Origin: Campylorhamphus procurvoides
Lineage: Eukaryota > Chordata > Aves > Passeriformes > Dendrocolaptidae
NCBI GenBank assembly: GCA_013396655.1
Contig: WBMV01002864.1
Coordinates: forward strand, 124,001 to 188,000
Direction: 5' to 3'
DNA: 64,000 nt
Shown here piece by piece: positions 39,888 through 50,988 of the stretch. The position numbers were made by a program, and so were the translations under genes. Within the stretch, counting starts at the first letter, position 1. Each line of letters opens with the position of its first letter. The notes below the pieces were generated by a model. It saw nothing but the letters and a program-made list of their open reading frames with translations. It was not told where the DNA came from and did no database searches.

Positions 39888-39966
39888 CTGTGGCCTGGTT
39901 CAAGTAATCCAGGATAGGCTATATCCATTCTAACTGGCCTATTCTTGGTTACTTGCACTGGGAGAC
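39888..39966 (+). ncRNA. mir-26a: mir-26a microRNA precursor (intronic, sense)
   Basis: The 5p arm at 39899-39920 begins TTCAAGTAATCCAGG and is the full 22-nt miR-26a-5p sequence (seed UCAAGUA). The 3p arm at about 39938-39959 begins CCTATTCTTGG and pairs with it. The 17-base loop (ATATCCATT...) resembles the chicken mir-26a loop more than the human mir-26a-1 loop, as I remember them. Across vertebrates the miR-26 genes lie in introns of the CTDSP family (mir-26a-1 in CTDSPL intron 5), exactly the position seen here. The microRNA shares the host's strand and is expected to be processed by Drosha from the host pre-mRNA. Known roles include restraint of proliferation (EZH2, cyclins) and promotion of neuronal differentiation. 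The precursor ends are approximate. Confidence 0.98.
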
Positions 39967-40439
39967 AACCACAACTGTGGGACCCAGCACCAGGAGGCTC
40001 AAGGACCTGTGTCCCTTCCTGCTCAGAAGATGCACCAGCCCCCAAAATGGGACATCACAGGAGTTTGACTTGTCTTGGGCAGATTTCTTTTGGTCATTAC
40101 TTGTAGATTTTGTTACTGTAAAGCAAATTTTGAAAGGCAATTCTTTGTGTGCTGTTTAATTGATTAAAATGGAGCTGGGTTTCTCTTTTGGTTTCACAAA
40201 TGCTGAGTCTCTTTAGGTTAAGACTGCTTTGAGGTATAGCAAATTTATGTGGAAATACGAAATGCTTGGAAACAGTTAAAGATAATTACTTGTGTTCTGC
40301 ATTAGGAGCTGGAAGAGTCCTGTGAAAACATGCCCAGTGCCTGATTTGTGCTTAACATGTTAAGAGTAGAGTTCATTTTAAATAATAATAAAAAATAGAC
40401 TATTCCTCCCAATTCCTTGCTGTGATAAGGAAGAAATTC

Positions 40440-41080
40440 GTTAACACACAATACAAAAGAAATGGAGGGATTTATTTTTTTTAATGCCCTGAAGACAGTA
40501 TATAAATCTCAGAAAAATGCCAGGAGCCAGTTAGTCTAGAGACTTAAACTGGAGACATCAGGCAATGGAGGAGAAAGCCAAGCCACAAATAACCAGGCAG
40601 CATTGAGATTCAAGTCCAGCCACTAAGAAAGTAAAGGGAAAAAAATTCCAAATGAGGAGGAAGAGGAGAAAAGAGCTGCACTGTCAGCTGAAAAAAGCTT
40701 TTTATGTGAAGTAAACCAAAGAGATTTTGTAGCCCAGGATACCAGTACTCTTGGAGTTACTTCCAGGGGGCTAAGTAGGACTTCTCAAAGAAAACTTGAA
40801 GGGGAATAACTAACCAAAGTATTAAGATATGTTGGTTTGCCAAAAAAAAATAAATTCAGTGTTGTTTAAAAAGGGAGTGAAAGGATAAAGGCTTTTTACA
40901 GGGGGGAATAATTAAAGAGAAAAATTAGTGAGACTTCATGCTAAGAGATGACACTTATTATTGATCAGACATTGAACATGAGAAGCAAATCTGCTGGCCA
41001 GATCCCAGTAGGGAAGATTAAAGGCAAAACAGCAAGAAACTCGAAGTAGAGGAGGTTGTGGGTGCCTTTTGGTGGATCAG
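40440..41080 (+). other. Purine-rich (A/G-biased) block in intron 5
   Basis: The + strand is strongly A- and G-rich for about 640 bases, including GAGGAGGAAGAGGAGAAAAG near 40656, unlike the T-rich intron around it. Such strand bias can mark the inside of a decayed retroelement. I recognise no coding motif, LTR or primer-binding site, so the origin is open. Confidence 0.35.
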
Positions 41081-43398
41081 GAGATCTAAACTGCAGAAGG
41101 GAGACAACACAACTTAAAATGCTGTGTATTTACAGCTAACACTGACTAGATGAGCATTAGGAGAACTCCAAACAGCCAGAGGAGCACTCTCTGCAAAGAC
41201 TTGCCTGCAGAATGCACCACAAGCCTGTGGTTTGGGAGCCCTGGGGCTGCAGCTCCAGGGTGGATTTACTGTGTGCTCTCCTGATGGAGGAGGTGGGTTA
41301 TGTTGCAAGCAGCAAAGTTCATATCCTTGGCAGGGAGTTTGTAATTACATTCCAAGTGGAAATAACTTGGCCAGCATGGGCACAGATAGGGATGGGGAGC
41401 AAAGAGGAGACTTCTTTTGCTGTGGCTGAAAATGCTGAGCTTTAAAAGGGGAATTAGTGTTAAGTTCTAGCACTAACTATGAAGTGAAGACTCTGGGGTG
41501 CTCCTTTTGTGCCCTCAAAAATATAATTTAAGGCTAAAGAATCAAAAACTTCATTGTTAAGGAGTAACTTGGATCCTGCCCTCTATGCTCTTACGACTGG
41601 GAAGTTGGATGGTCTCTGGTACCCAAAAGCAGAGGGACTGCAGCTGCCTTTCTACCCATGTCCTTAAAAAATTCAGAGGTAGAATTTGGAGAGGAAATAC
41701 TACAGAACAACTTGGTGTAGTAAAAATTAATGAAAAATTAATTGCATTGTTATAGGGGAGGAAATTACTTGGTTTATGCCTGGTGGAGTACAGGAAACAT
41801 TGCTGTCATTATCTGGAAAAAGTGGTGTTGAAGTACATCTGTTAACTGTCTTTAATTCATTAAATGTCACATTTATTTGATGGGTGAGGTCCTGCTGTGG
41901 TTGTTTAAAAAAATAATCTGGGTTATAAATTGTTATCTGTATCAAAGTTTGAATGTAATGTTTATGAGGCCAGAAATAGTTTAGCTGAATTTCATAGGAA
42001 TAACTTAAAGCAGGTCAAGTCTTCATGGGATGATCTGTACGCTCCATAAAGGGGAAGAGTAATTAACATTTCTGCTTTAGTCATTAAGGTACAGCTCCAT
42101 CACGCTTGTTTTTAATAAAACTTTGCTTTCAGATTGTGGTTTTCAGTTTCCAATTACACACTTTTTATTCCCCCCCTTTTGCTGAAGGCTTTAATTGTTA
42201 CATTTCAGTTCAAGCTGCTGTTCCTGTATTTTTCTCCTTCAGGCTTTTTCTCTGGCTACCTCCATTTTTTTACCTCTTAGTAACATGAAGCTGGTAAAAC
42301 ACATAAAATTAATGTAGATTTACATATCAAAGAATGAAATTCCTGAAATTGCAGTCAGTTCTATGCTAGATTTCTCCACTTAAAATTTCCAGTATTAGGG
42401 ATTATTTGCCAAACAAAGAAGATAAAATGCTGCCAGTGTTTTCTCTCAAACTTCTAATCTAACTGCAAACAAGATAGATAAATATTTTTTTTAAGCAGAC
42501 TCCCCTCTTCAGCTTCCCAATATGTTGTGAGCTACTTCAAGCTTTCTGAGCAGCAGTTACCATATCTTGGTATTTTCTGTGAATGCAGAATCATCTGGCT
42601 TGCTCTGAAAAGAGGCAGGGAGGCTCGAATATCTGTTAATCAGGTTGTTGACAGCCAAGCTGCCTGTGTGGATGTCAGTGCAGAAAGGCAGGACAGCATT
42701 GCTGAATGCAGGATGCTCAGGAGGAGAGAGAGCCTGAGTATTTGCCATTTTTATGGCAAGGTCCTCATAGAAGATGCTGTAGACTTTGTCAGTGAGCTTT
42801 GAAAACAGCATTTTTAGACATTCTGCACGGTGCTGTGAAGGCTGCTGGTGGAAAAAAGCTCTCTGCAAGGCTGGGCGACTGATAACTCTCCACAATGAGA
42901 GATGGTCCTTAGCACCTGGAATTTAAAAAATGAGAGTATTAGCCAGAGAGAGAGAACAGCTCCCTGTTGTGCAATTCCTGTCATCACAGAGTTCTCATCA
43001 AATTTATTCCTTTTCTAAAGCATTTCAGCACCAAAGGCACCGGCACCAAAAATGGTTTTGGTTGAGAGATGCGAGTCCTTGTTCCTTGAGGAGCCCTCGT
43101 GTCTCTCCTTGCCTTTAATGAGATCTTTCCAGAAGCATCACTGCAGATGATGCACAGAGCTTGCAATGGCATAATCAGCATGGGGCTTGGCAGCCCGTGC
43201 GTGCCAATCTCTCATTATTGGAGCTCTACTTTTATCTTGTGTACTTCTTTTTTTATTTTCAGCATTTCGTTTGAACTGCTTCCCTGTTAACTTTTGTGTC
43301 TTCGAGTGGTAGGATTGCAGGAGTGGTTTTGGGTTGGATTCTTTTTTTTTCTTTCTTTCCTTGAGCGCCATCTGACCTGAATGTCATTATCATTCCAG

Positions 43399-43491
43399 GT
43401 TTATGTTTTGAAACGACCACATGTGGATGAGTTTCTTCAGAGGATGGGGGAGCTCTTTGAATGTGTACTCTTCACAGCCAGTCTAGCCAAG
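43399..43491 (+). CDS. CTDSPL: CTDSPL exon 6: HAD motif II
   Basis: Thirty-one codons (human residues 143-173): [20 protein letters not shown] followed by [14 protein letters not shown] motif II is the Thr of FTAS (residue 168, equivalent to Thr152 in SCP1), which holds the phosphate. RPHVDEFL forms the helix before it. GELF replaces human GQLF. The acceptor is ATTCCAG and the donor is AAG|GTTTGT, weaker than the other donors in this gene. Introns on both sides are phase 0. Intron 5 upstream contains mir-26a. Confidence 0.97.
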
Positions 43492-45118
43492 GTTTGTTCC
43501 TCTCTTCATCTCATTAACCTTTTCAGTGCTGATCAGTGAACTTTTTGGTTGGGTTTTCTATGGATAATTATTTCCACAGTTGGTACTATCTTAATTTTTC
43601 CCCTTCTTTTCTGCTTCTTTGTCTGACAGTGTGTACTTTGTCTGCTAGTGTGTGGGTAAGTGTTTCCATGGTAACACCATCACATATGGGCTTGTCTCAT
43701 AATGTAGCCTCCATGCATTGCTCATGATGCCAATATGAAAGGCTCACAAGTTACCATGGTTATAGTGAGAAATTAGAACAAATAGAGTGCAAGTAAAGCA
43801 GCACATTAAAGCTGGGCATGAAATAAAATACACCGAACTAAACGCCATCTACACGACCAACCAAATGACTCAGAAATTTGCTGAAAATTGGGAACACGGC
43901 TCTTTGTTCTGTCAAGGTGCAATTGCAATCTGGAGTTAGAAAATGAGGCGTTTGGCAAAGCTTGAAGCACCAACAGGAATATTTTGTGCCCTCTGGTCTG
44001 CAGTAGCAGTAGTAGTTCGTAGGTAGTTTTGTGGTAGATGTTACAGTAGTGGACTGGTCTTAAAATTCCTCACTTTCAGTGTATTGTATTTGTGGTGTCT
44101 TGTTTGTAAAATTATATTGGTTATTTCTAAGTAATGCTCTAGCATGGGAAGCTTTTACTCTGACCTAGTGATGGTGGAAGGGGACAGGGCCCTGATCTAT
44201 AGTGCCTTCTTACCAGAGGATTCTTCCCTGCATTCTCTTCACCATGTTCTGTTCAGTCATGTTGTAAAAGTCCTGAACAACAGTTTCATACTGGAGTTAG
44301 GTGTCTGTTTAATTTTTCATAGTCAAAAGATGATTGATTTCAAGATCAGGTCTCTTCCTCAGTTTAAAATATAGGAAAATGGTAACTCCTATCCTGCAAT
44401 AATAAGCTATAACTACCATTTTCAAGTACATGGTTATTCATGTTTTGGTTTATTTAGATAATTCTCCTTGGTCAGTTTATACCAATTGTTGGATTCTAAG
44501 TTGTGCCTCACTTAAAGTATCATTTTATGTATAAAATGAGAATTTCCCTAGTACTGTACATGGGTATTTTTCCTAATAACATCCTTTTCTGATCTTCTAT
44601 GGCCCAATTATGCACTTTGGGTAACCTTAAACCTCTTACTGACCCAGTCACTCTGAGGGCATCACTTGGAGAAGCCACATGAGGCTCAAATGTATTCATT
44701 GCAGTTTATCTTTAGAGGCACATGGAAACCAACCAGCTGTGGAAATGCTTCCTGTAGATTTTCTGTTAGCACTGGCTGGTTTTATGGCAGTGTTAGGTGA
44801 GATCTCCAGGTCTATCAGTCTCTAGAAAACTCTTATGGTGACTGTGAGTTGGCCCCAAGAATGAAACCTAATCAATAAATCACAGAAAACATTAAAGTGC
44901 AAGTTAGCCTTCTCTAGAAAGATAATTGTCCTACTTTAGCATTATCTCTTTATTAATCACTTCAGGTTTGCAGGCAAGCAAGTTAATTAACAAGGAGCAG
45001 GGAAGAAAATGGAGAAGAGGGCATTTTATCTGAAATTATTTGGTGTCCTTCCTTTGTCTCTGTGAACCAGCCTCATCTGCATGCTGCTAACTTCGTGTTT
45101 CTAACTTCTATTTTTAAG
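43492..45118 (+). other. CTDSPL: CTDSPL intron 6
   Basis: A 1.6-kb phase-0 intron. Its 3' end has a consensus branch-point word TGCTAAC (45085-45091, A at 45090, about 28 bases before the exon), a second CTAAC at 45101-45105, and a short T tract ending TTTTTAAG. No gene is seen inside. Confidence 0.88.
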
Positions 45119-45304
45119 TATGCAGACCCAGTAGCCGACTTACTGGATCGCTGGGGTGTGTTCAGGGCAAGGCTCTTTAGAGAATCCTGTGTTTTCCACC
45201 GAGGAAATTATGTGAAGGATCTGAGTCGACTGGGACGTGAGCTGAGTAAAGTTATTATAGTAGATAATTCTCCTGCATCTTACATCTTCCATCCTGAAAA
45301 TGCA
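45119..45304 (+). CDS. CTDSPL: CTDSPL exon 7: HAD motifs III and IV
   Basis: Sixty-two codons (human residues 174-235), the largest coding exon of the gene: [35 protein letters not shown], then [22 protein letters not shown] motif III is the Lys of NYVKDL (residue 206, Lys190 in SCP1). Motif IV is the Asp-Asn of VIIVDNSP (residues 222-223), which binds Mg. All are intact. The translation is nearly or fully identical to human as I remember it. The acceptor is TTTTTAAG and the donor is GCA|GTAAGT, with phase-0 introns on both sides. Confidence 0.98.
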
Positions 45305-47178
45305 GTAAGTATTCGAAGCACTCGAGCGTAACTTTCTCTTTCTGGTCCTTGCCCAGACTTTGTGATTCAGAGAATAACCTTTCAGAGCACTGACTTGTAT
45401 GAGTTTCTGTGTTTTCTTAGATGGCAGGTGGGATCCACTGCCAAGTGGTGAAGGGCATGGGCAAACTGATCTTGACAGCATGTCATAGCCATGACTGTTC
45501 ATGTGCTTTCAGCTTTAGCTTTTGGCATGAAGTCCAGCAGTTTTGAGAAATACCAAGTGGTGTGGAGCCTGAGGAACTCACCTAGCTCTAAAAACCAAAG
45601 CTGCCCTGCAGCGTGGTTTTTGTTCTTTGCAGTGGTGATTGCAGATAAAACTGCTTGAACTTCTTGTAATCCCATTTTATTTCATTGTGTGAATGAAAAT
45701 ACTTTCTTAGACAAGAGAATTAATGCTGTACTGGTTGGTATCTGAAATCTTTATTTGTGGGGAAGGAAAAGGAAAAAGAATCAACATCCTGTTGTGTTGT
45801 TACACTTCTGCTTCAAGTGTTTTTGTGATAACTCCATAATTAGAAATATTAGCCAGCAAGTTGATCAAGTTTTAGGAACAAGGATAAGAGGCAGCAGTAC
45901 TTGAGGGAAGAGTAATTAGGAGCAGTGTGCATTTTCACTGTGTGTCTGGTGGCTGCAGGAGCTCTGGTGGAATGGTCTGGCACTTGCTCCATCCTTTGCT
46001 GCAGTCAGCACAGGTGCTCACAGCTGCTTTGGAGCTGCCAGGGTAGAAGCTGGAACTCCCTTACAGCTACTGACTTTTAAACAACCAGGCTGTGCAATGC
46101 TTTCTTTGGTGTTTTAAGGCTGTCTTCTTTGTGAACTGTTAAAATGAGTGTAGGAGATTTTTTTATCAAGGACACTGTTTTGCATGGTCCTGCCTCTCCA
46201 GAGGAGCATTTTCTCTAACATGAGCTGTTTATCTTGCAGCAGGCAGCTTTTAAGTTCAGATCCTAATGCTGTGATGCCTTCAGTGATGTGGTGAAAGCAT
46301 TTTTCTAGTTGGTGCCACACGTGGCTTAAAGTTGCCATTTATAATAACCAGGAGCTGAAGCTCATAATTTATGTTCGTGGTTAAAATTAAAAACCTGATC
46401 CAGATCATCATTTGGTATTTCGGAAATCAGTGCCAAGAAAATAATGAGCTGTAGAAATTTGGGAGATGAAGTTAAGGGCCTTGTCAGAGTGGTTTAATCA
46501 TGTATAGAAAAGTGCTGCTAGCGAACTGATATTCGAGTCTCTGCAGAAACCAGAGCTTGTAATGAGATCCAAGATAGTCTTTAAAAGACCTCAGTGCCCT
46601 TCCATAGTGAAGACATACAGAGCTCCTTCCCCAAATCCAGCCCACATATTTAAGAAGGGTTATTACATGCATTGTTCTCTGAACCTGCTTTCAAGGTCTC
46701 ATATTTTAATCTGAGTGCTGTTCTGTACTCGCTGTTAAATATTTCCTCCAAACCCCTTGCCAGAAGGGCTTGTTACTGCATTCCTGTGCCTGGTGACTCA
46801 CGCTGATAATTCTTAGAGGGGGGGGGAAAAAAAGACTTCCTGTAAATAAAGTGTCAGTGCAGCTTTATAACCTGTGGCTTCCTTCCAGTCTGTTCTGAGT
46901 GTTAAGGAGGCAGAGAGGGTTGAACTGCCCAGTGTGGGGTCACACAGGTCACCTGGAGGTGCAGGTGAAGGTCAGCTGTGGTGGGGTTGGCTTTGGGGTC
47001 AGTGTTGGGTACAAGAAAATATGGGCTTGAACCTGGTGCTCCACCTGGATGGTGGTGATTAGCAGTTTGCCTTATTGTGATGATGGTGATGGGTGTGACA
47101 GGACACCCACACAGGCAAAACTCACGTGTCATTCACATCATGAAACTCTCTTAGTATTTGTTGGTTGCTTTGTTTCAG
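45305..47178 (+). other. CTDSPL: CTDSPL intron 7
   Basis: A 1.9-kb phase-0 intron from GTAAGT to TGTTTCAG. It contains a short G9-A6 run near 46820 and otherwise unique sequence. No additional exon or RNA gene is recognised. Confidence 0.88.
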
Positions 47179-47304
47179 GTGCCTGTGCAGTCCTGGTTTG
47201 ATGACATGACAGACACAGAGCTGCTAGATCTTATTCCTTTCTTTGAAGGACTAAGCAAAGAGGAAGAAGTTTACAGTATGCTTCATAAACTCTGCAACAG
47301 GTAG
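47179..47304 (+). CDS. CTDSPL: CTDSPL exon 8: C-terminus and stop
   Basis: Forty-one codons and a TAG stop at 47302-47304 (human residues 236-276). The product is [20 protein letters not shown], then [21 protein letters not shown]. This is the C-terminal part of the phosphatase fold. [17 protein letters not shown] is a family hallmark. The acidic SKEEEV differs from human SREDDV only by conservative changes, and HKLCNR differs from HRLCNR. The acceptor is GCTTTGTTTCAG. The open frame ends exactly where the human protein ends, which supports an intact, functional gene. Confidence 0.97.
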
Positions 47305-48427
47305 CCCTTAACTCTGACTGACTTCTGCTACTAGATTGCAGTTGCTAGAGGCTGTCTCCATCTTTTTCAGCTCTTTCAAATGTAAGCTTTGGGGAGGTCA
47401 CCCCTGTCAGAAGTGCTACTCTTGATCTTCCTGTTACATTGGACACGAAGGACAATCATGAGTGATGCTCTTAAGCCTTCAGAAGCCTGACTCCTAAGGT
47501 CATGTGTTCAGACTACTTTTTTAAAGGAAAAAAAAAAAAGAAGCTATTTTAAATGGGACTCTTTTAATTAATTTCATAAATGGACATCTTTTACTGGATC
47601 AGCTTTTCTTAAAACATGCCAAAAAAAAAAAAAGAAGCTTGTATTTCAGCAGTTGAATTTCTCTCCCTTTCTTCCCCTCCCACTATGCAGACAATTTTAC
47701 CCCCCTGCTTAGAGCAGTTGACCTGACTCTGAAATTTTTCTTACAGAATGAAGTGCCTTTTTGAATGTTATTTTAAGATAAAAATTCATTTTTGTATAAG
47801 ACGTATTTCCAGACATCTTTTAGTCTTGTATTGTCTAAATGCTTTAAAAGGAAAAAGGAAAAATTTTATAGAGCACTGTAATATATAACAAAGGAAAAAG
47901 TTGAAACCAAGATGCTGGGTTCCTGTCTCCACAGTGACATTAAGTTGTATTACATTTTGTCATGCTCAGAAGGTTCAGGCGTTTTGTGGGAGGGGTGAAT
48001 TGGGTTAATTACATGGTTGTTTCACTGATAATGATTTTGGGCACAGTTTGGAACATATCTGCAGTTGTTTGAGCATTAGGGAAGGATGGAATTGAGAAAA
48101 CAAGGTGGCTACTAGACCTAAAGCACCTTCTGTTGTAGACAGATGAAGTTCTGTTGTCTCTGCTTACGCACAACTGCCATGCCTCTCGTTTCTTGGAAAA
48201 CCATTATCTTGGGAGAATGGGGAGGAGATCTATTTATTAGTTTAAGATTCTTTTCTTAAAACAACCCATCTGGGTAAGCTGGATCTGTATTGAGCTGTTT
48301 GGAGTACTTTTTTCTTTTAATTGCTGCTACTGTATACTCACCAAATGGAGTTGACCATCGGCTGTTATACTGTTTTTGCCACTGTGCCTGTGCTATGAAA
48401 CATTTTCTGTAAGCTGCAAACTTGGGC

Positions 48428-48437
48428 AATAAATAAA
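48428..48437 (+). terminator. Proximal poly(A) signal candidate (overlapping AATAAATAAA)
   Basis: Two overlapping AATAAA hexamers lie about 1.1 kb after the stop codon. Use of this site would give a short UTR lacking all the miR-26 seed matches. The GU-rich element downstream is weak, so use is uncertain. Confidence 0.4.
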
Positions 48438-49838
48438 ATGCAGGCTTCATAACCCACCCCCATGGATTAATCCAATGGTATCTGATATACCAGAGAACTC
48501 AGTTAAAGGTGACCTGTAAAGGAGAATTTTATTTTTTTAAACCTTTTTTCCAATTGGAATGAAGCCCTTGCCTTTCTTTGGTATATAAAAATGCTAAAAG
48601 TTATTTTGCTCACATCTCTGATTTGTATTTCTCTTTCCCCAAGCTGTAAGGTTCAGATTTGGGAGCTGTATCAAGCTTTGCTAGAAGGGCACAAGTTACC
48701 AGCCTAGACTAAAATTGGTCCTTAGGCTTTGGAGTTGAGTTACACTCATCTCTGAGCCTGAGAACCTGCTTAGCATCTTCTGCAGTGTCAAAGGTGCTCT
48801 TCCAGTTGAAAAACTTTTAAGTATTTTAAGCCTTTGAAGAAAAGGCACACCTTTTCTTTTCCTTTTTTGATTTTCCCCTTTCCAGCGTCACCTTTTAAAT
48901 TATCCTCCACACCAGAAATGTGCAAACATAAAAAGTGCAGCTGTGTTTGGCTGTCATCAGAGAAGACTAAATGGACTATTTGGTGCTTCTTCTTAGCCTT
49001 GTGCTAAATTCTGAATCGTAGATCCCCTTTTGCCTTTTCTATTTCTCTCAAACAGTCTTGAAGACTTGGAGGGGGTAAAAAAACACACCCCCAACTTTTT
49101 GCAATGGACTTGGCTTGTGATCCTTGTCTAAAAACATTGGTGAAGCAGCTTCACAACGTTCATAGAAGGGCAGGCAGTGAGGAGGTCTGGAGGTACAGTA
49201 TAGAGTGAGCAGCTGTGCTCCAGCTGTGGCTGCTCCCAAGGGGTGTTGGAGGCAGTCCCGTCACACTCGTGAGTCTGTACGGCATCACCGTTTTGTTTCT
49301 TACCAGCTGGCATCACCTTAGTACTGTACAATTCTGTGCCACAACAAAAGACAAACTGTCAAACCTAAAATTTAAAAATAATAATAAAAAAAAGGCCTAC
49401 TTTGTTTTAGAAAAAAAAAATCTAAAAAAAAAAAAAAGGAAAAGACATATGGATTCTGGTTAGTCCATTAACGTTTACTTTCAGTTTAAGATTGTTTAAT
49501 TTTGTATTTGACTTCAGAGTAATGAAAACTGTAAGCTGCCAAAAAAAAAAAAAATAGAGTTGTTCTCTGAGCAGTATTTTCAACTGCACTTGAGGCTTCT
49601 GGGCTTCAAATGCAGTTTGCAGGGAAGTATTCAGGTTGTAGTTAGTCGTGCAGGTATGAGAGGAATGGCTGAAAAATTCAAAGACTTTCTCACAAGCGTT
49701 AGACCAAACAGTCAGACAATGAATAACCCCCCCCGTGGTGACCTGTTGGACGTGAGACAAACCATGTCATCCGTTTGCATCTCTGAAAGCAGCGATTTCA
49801 TGAACCAGTTGCCTTAAGTCTGTGTATGAATGTTGACT

Positions 49839-49844
49839 ATTAAA
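49839..49844 (+). terminator. Poly(A) signal candidate (ATTAAA)
   Basis: The ATTAAA variant is followed at once by a U/GU-rich run (GTGTCTTGTATTGTTTC), a good downstream element. Cleavage here would end the UTR at about 49.86 kb, just before both miR-26 sites. Confidence 0.4.
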
Positions 49845-49939
49845 GTGTCTTGTATTGTTTCAAAATCCACATAGAATGGGCAACTGAACTTCTGCACCAG
49901 CTTCAGGAGGAACGGTTCTGATGGTGTTCTGTACAACCA

Positions 49940-49946
49940 TACTTGA
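49940..49946 (+). promoter_or_regulatory. miR-26 seed match, 7mer-m8
   Basis: TACTTGA is complementary to miR-26a-5p bases 2-8. It is followed by T, so it is a 7-mer rather than an 8-mer. It lies in the inferred host 3' UTR, 280 bases before the stronger site. Confidence 0.55.
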
Positions 49947-50225
49947 TTATTTTGGCTCTTAAAATCCACAACTATAAGAAAAAGCCAACTTATTTTCCCT
50001 TAGTACAGCACTAAAATGACACCTGATGACAATACAAAGACAAAAAACGTAGCCAGAGCTTTGATCTCTGCTAGTATTAAGGGTATTTTCTGTAAGTTCT
50101 GAGTCATTTTATTAGTTTTTTAACCCACTCAGAGTACTCTGCAATCAGGTTTGGACTCCCCTACCTACTCAGATTTGGCCAAAGGGATCAAAGTGTCCCA
50201 GCTGGTTATTTTGACACTATCATTG

Positions 50226-50233
50226 TACTTGAA
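50226..50233 (+). promoter_or_regulatory. miR-26 seed match, perfect 8-mer
   Basis: TACTTGAA pairs with miR-26a-5p bases 2-8 and has the A opposite base 1, the most effective site class. The context is AU-rich (GTACTTGAAATTTCAAG) and forms a small TTGAAATTTCAA palindrome that could affect access. It lies about 2.9 kb after the stop codon and about 0.75 kb before the main poly(A) signal. Confidence 0.65.
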
Positions 50234-50982
50234 ATTTCAAGTGGTGAGTTTGTGTGGATATACATATGCTCTATCTTTAGTTTCTAGATTGTAACAAAGC
50301 AATAGAGTTCTGTCCATGAAGTCAGACAACAAATGGAATGTTTGTAAAATCTGCAATACGGGTATTTGATTGTATTTTAAATACAAGAGTTTAAAAATTA
50401 AAATAGGGAAAAAATACTTGTTTCCTAAATCTCTTGCATATTTTGAAGTGCAGTTAGTGCATGCAGGTCACCAGGGCTGTTATAAACCCTGGGTTGCAAT
50501 TTTATTTCTGGGTATTACAGAAGTATTAAAAAGTCTTTTCCAGTTGGTCATTCTGTTCAGCTAAAGAGATGCTGCCTGGCCTGAAGTTCTGTTGTCCTTT
50601 TTATGTTGGGTTAAAAACGGTTCTTTGCCTGTATAGGTATTTTTGAATTAAGCTGTAAGGCAGAATGCCTTAGATTCTTTAAATTCAACTTGAGGTGTTA
50701 ACGATTCAATTGCCATTTGTAAACCAGGGCTGTGCTGCAGAGTCCTTGTGAACCCCCAGGACGCGTGGCAGGCTTGGGGTGGGAGGTGGTAGCAAATGTA
50801 CAATATTGCTGTGTTCATTTAGGTAGCTTTGGAAAGAATAATTTGTCTCTTTGTTTCGCCCTTTGATCTTTATTAAACAGCGAAGTTCAACACGGAGGAA
50901 ACTCAACACCTGGAGGCATTTGGTTGTCAGTGTACGCAAATCACTTTCTTACAGCATGATTTTGATTAGACTGGTTGGGGAC

Positions 50983-50988
50983 AATAAA
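50983..50988 (+). terminator. CTDSPL: Main poly(A) signal of CTDSPL
   Basis: A canonical AATAAA, followed about 15 bases later by likely cleavage around TGACA (about 51000) and then by the GU-rich element TGGTGTGTGCTGATGTTG (51004-51021). This is the most complete poly(A) arrangement downstream of the stop codon. Confidence 0.7.

Larger units (their letters stand above)
36676..43398 (+). other. CTDSPL: CTDSPL intron 5 (host of mir-26a)
   Basis: This 6.7-kb phase-0 intron has a GTAAGT donor and CATTCCAG acceptor. The mir-26a hairpin sits near its middle, about 3.2 kb after exon 5 and 3.4 kb before exon 6. About 0.5 kb past the hairpin begins a purine-rich block (40440-41080). No other gene is visible. 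Confidence 0.9.

Noticed and set aside
40440..41080. Endogenous retrovirus interior
   Set aside because: Only the purine bias suggests it. No LTR pair, primer-binding site, or gag, pol or env motif was seen, so I kept it as an unexplained block.
50407..50416. A further miR-26 match (TACTTG in AATACTTGTTTCC)
   Set aside because: It lacks the A pairing with miR-26a base 2, so it is only an offset 6-mer with little expected effect.
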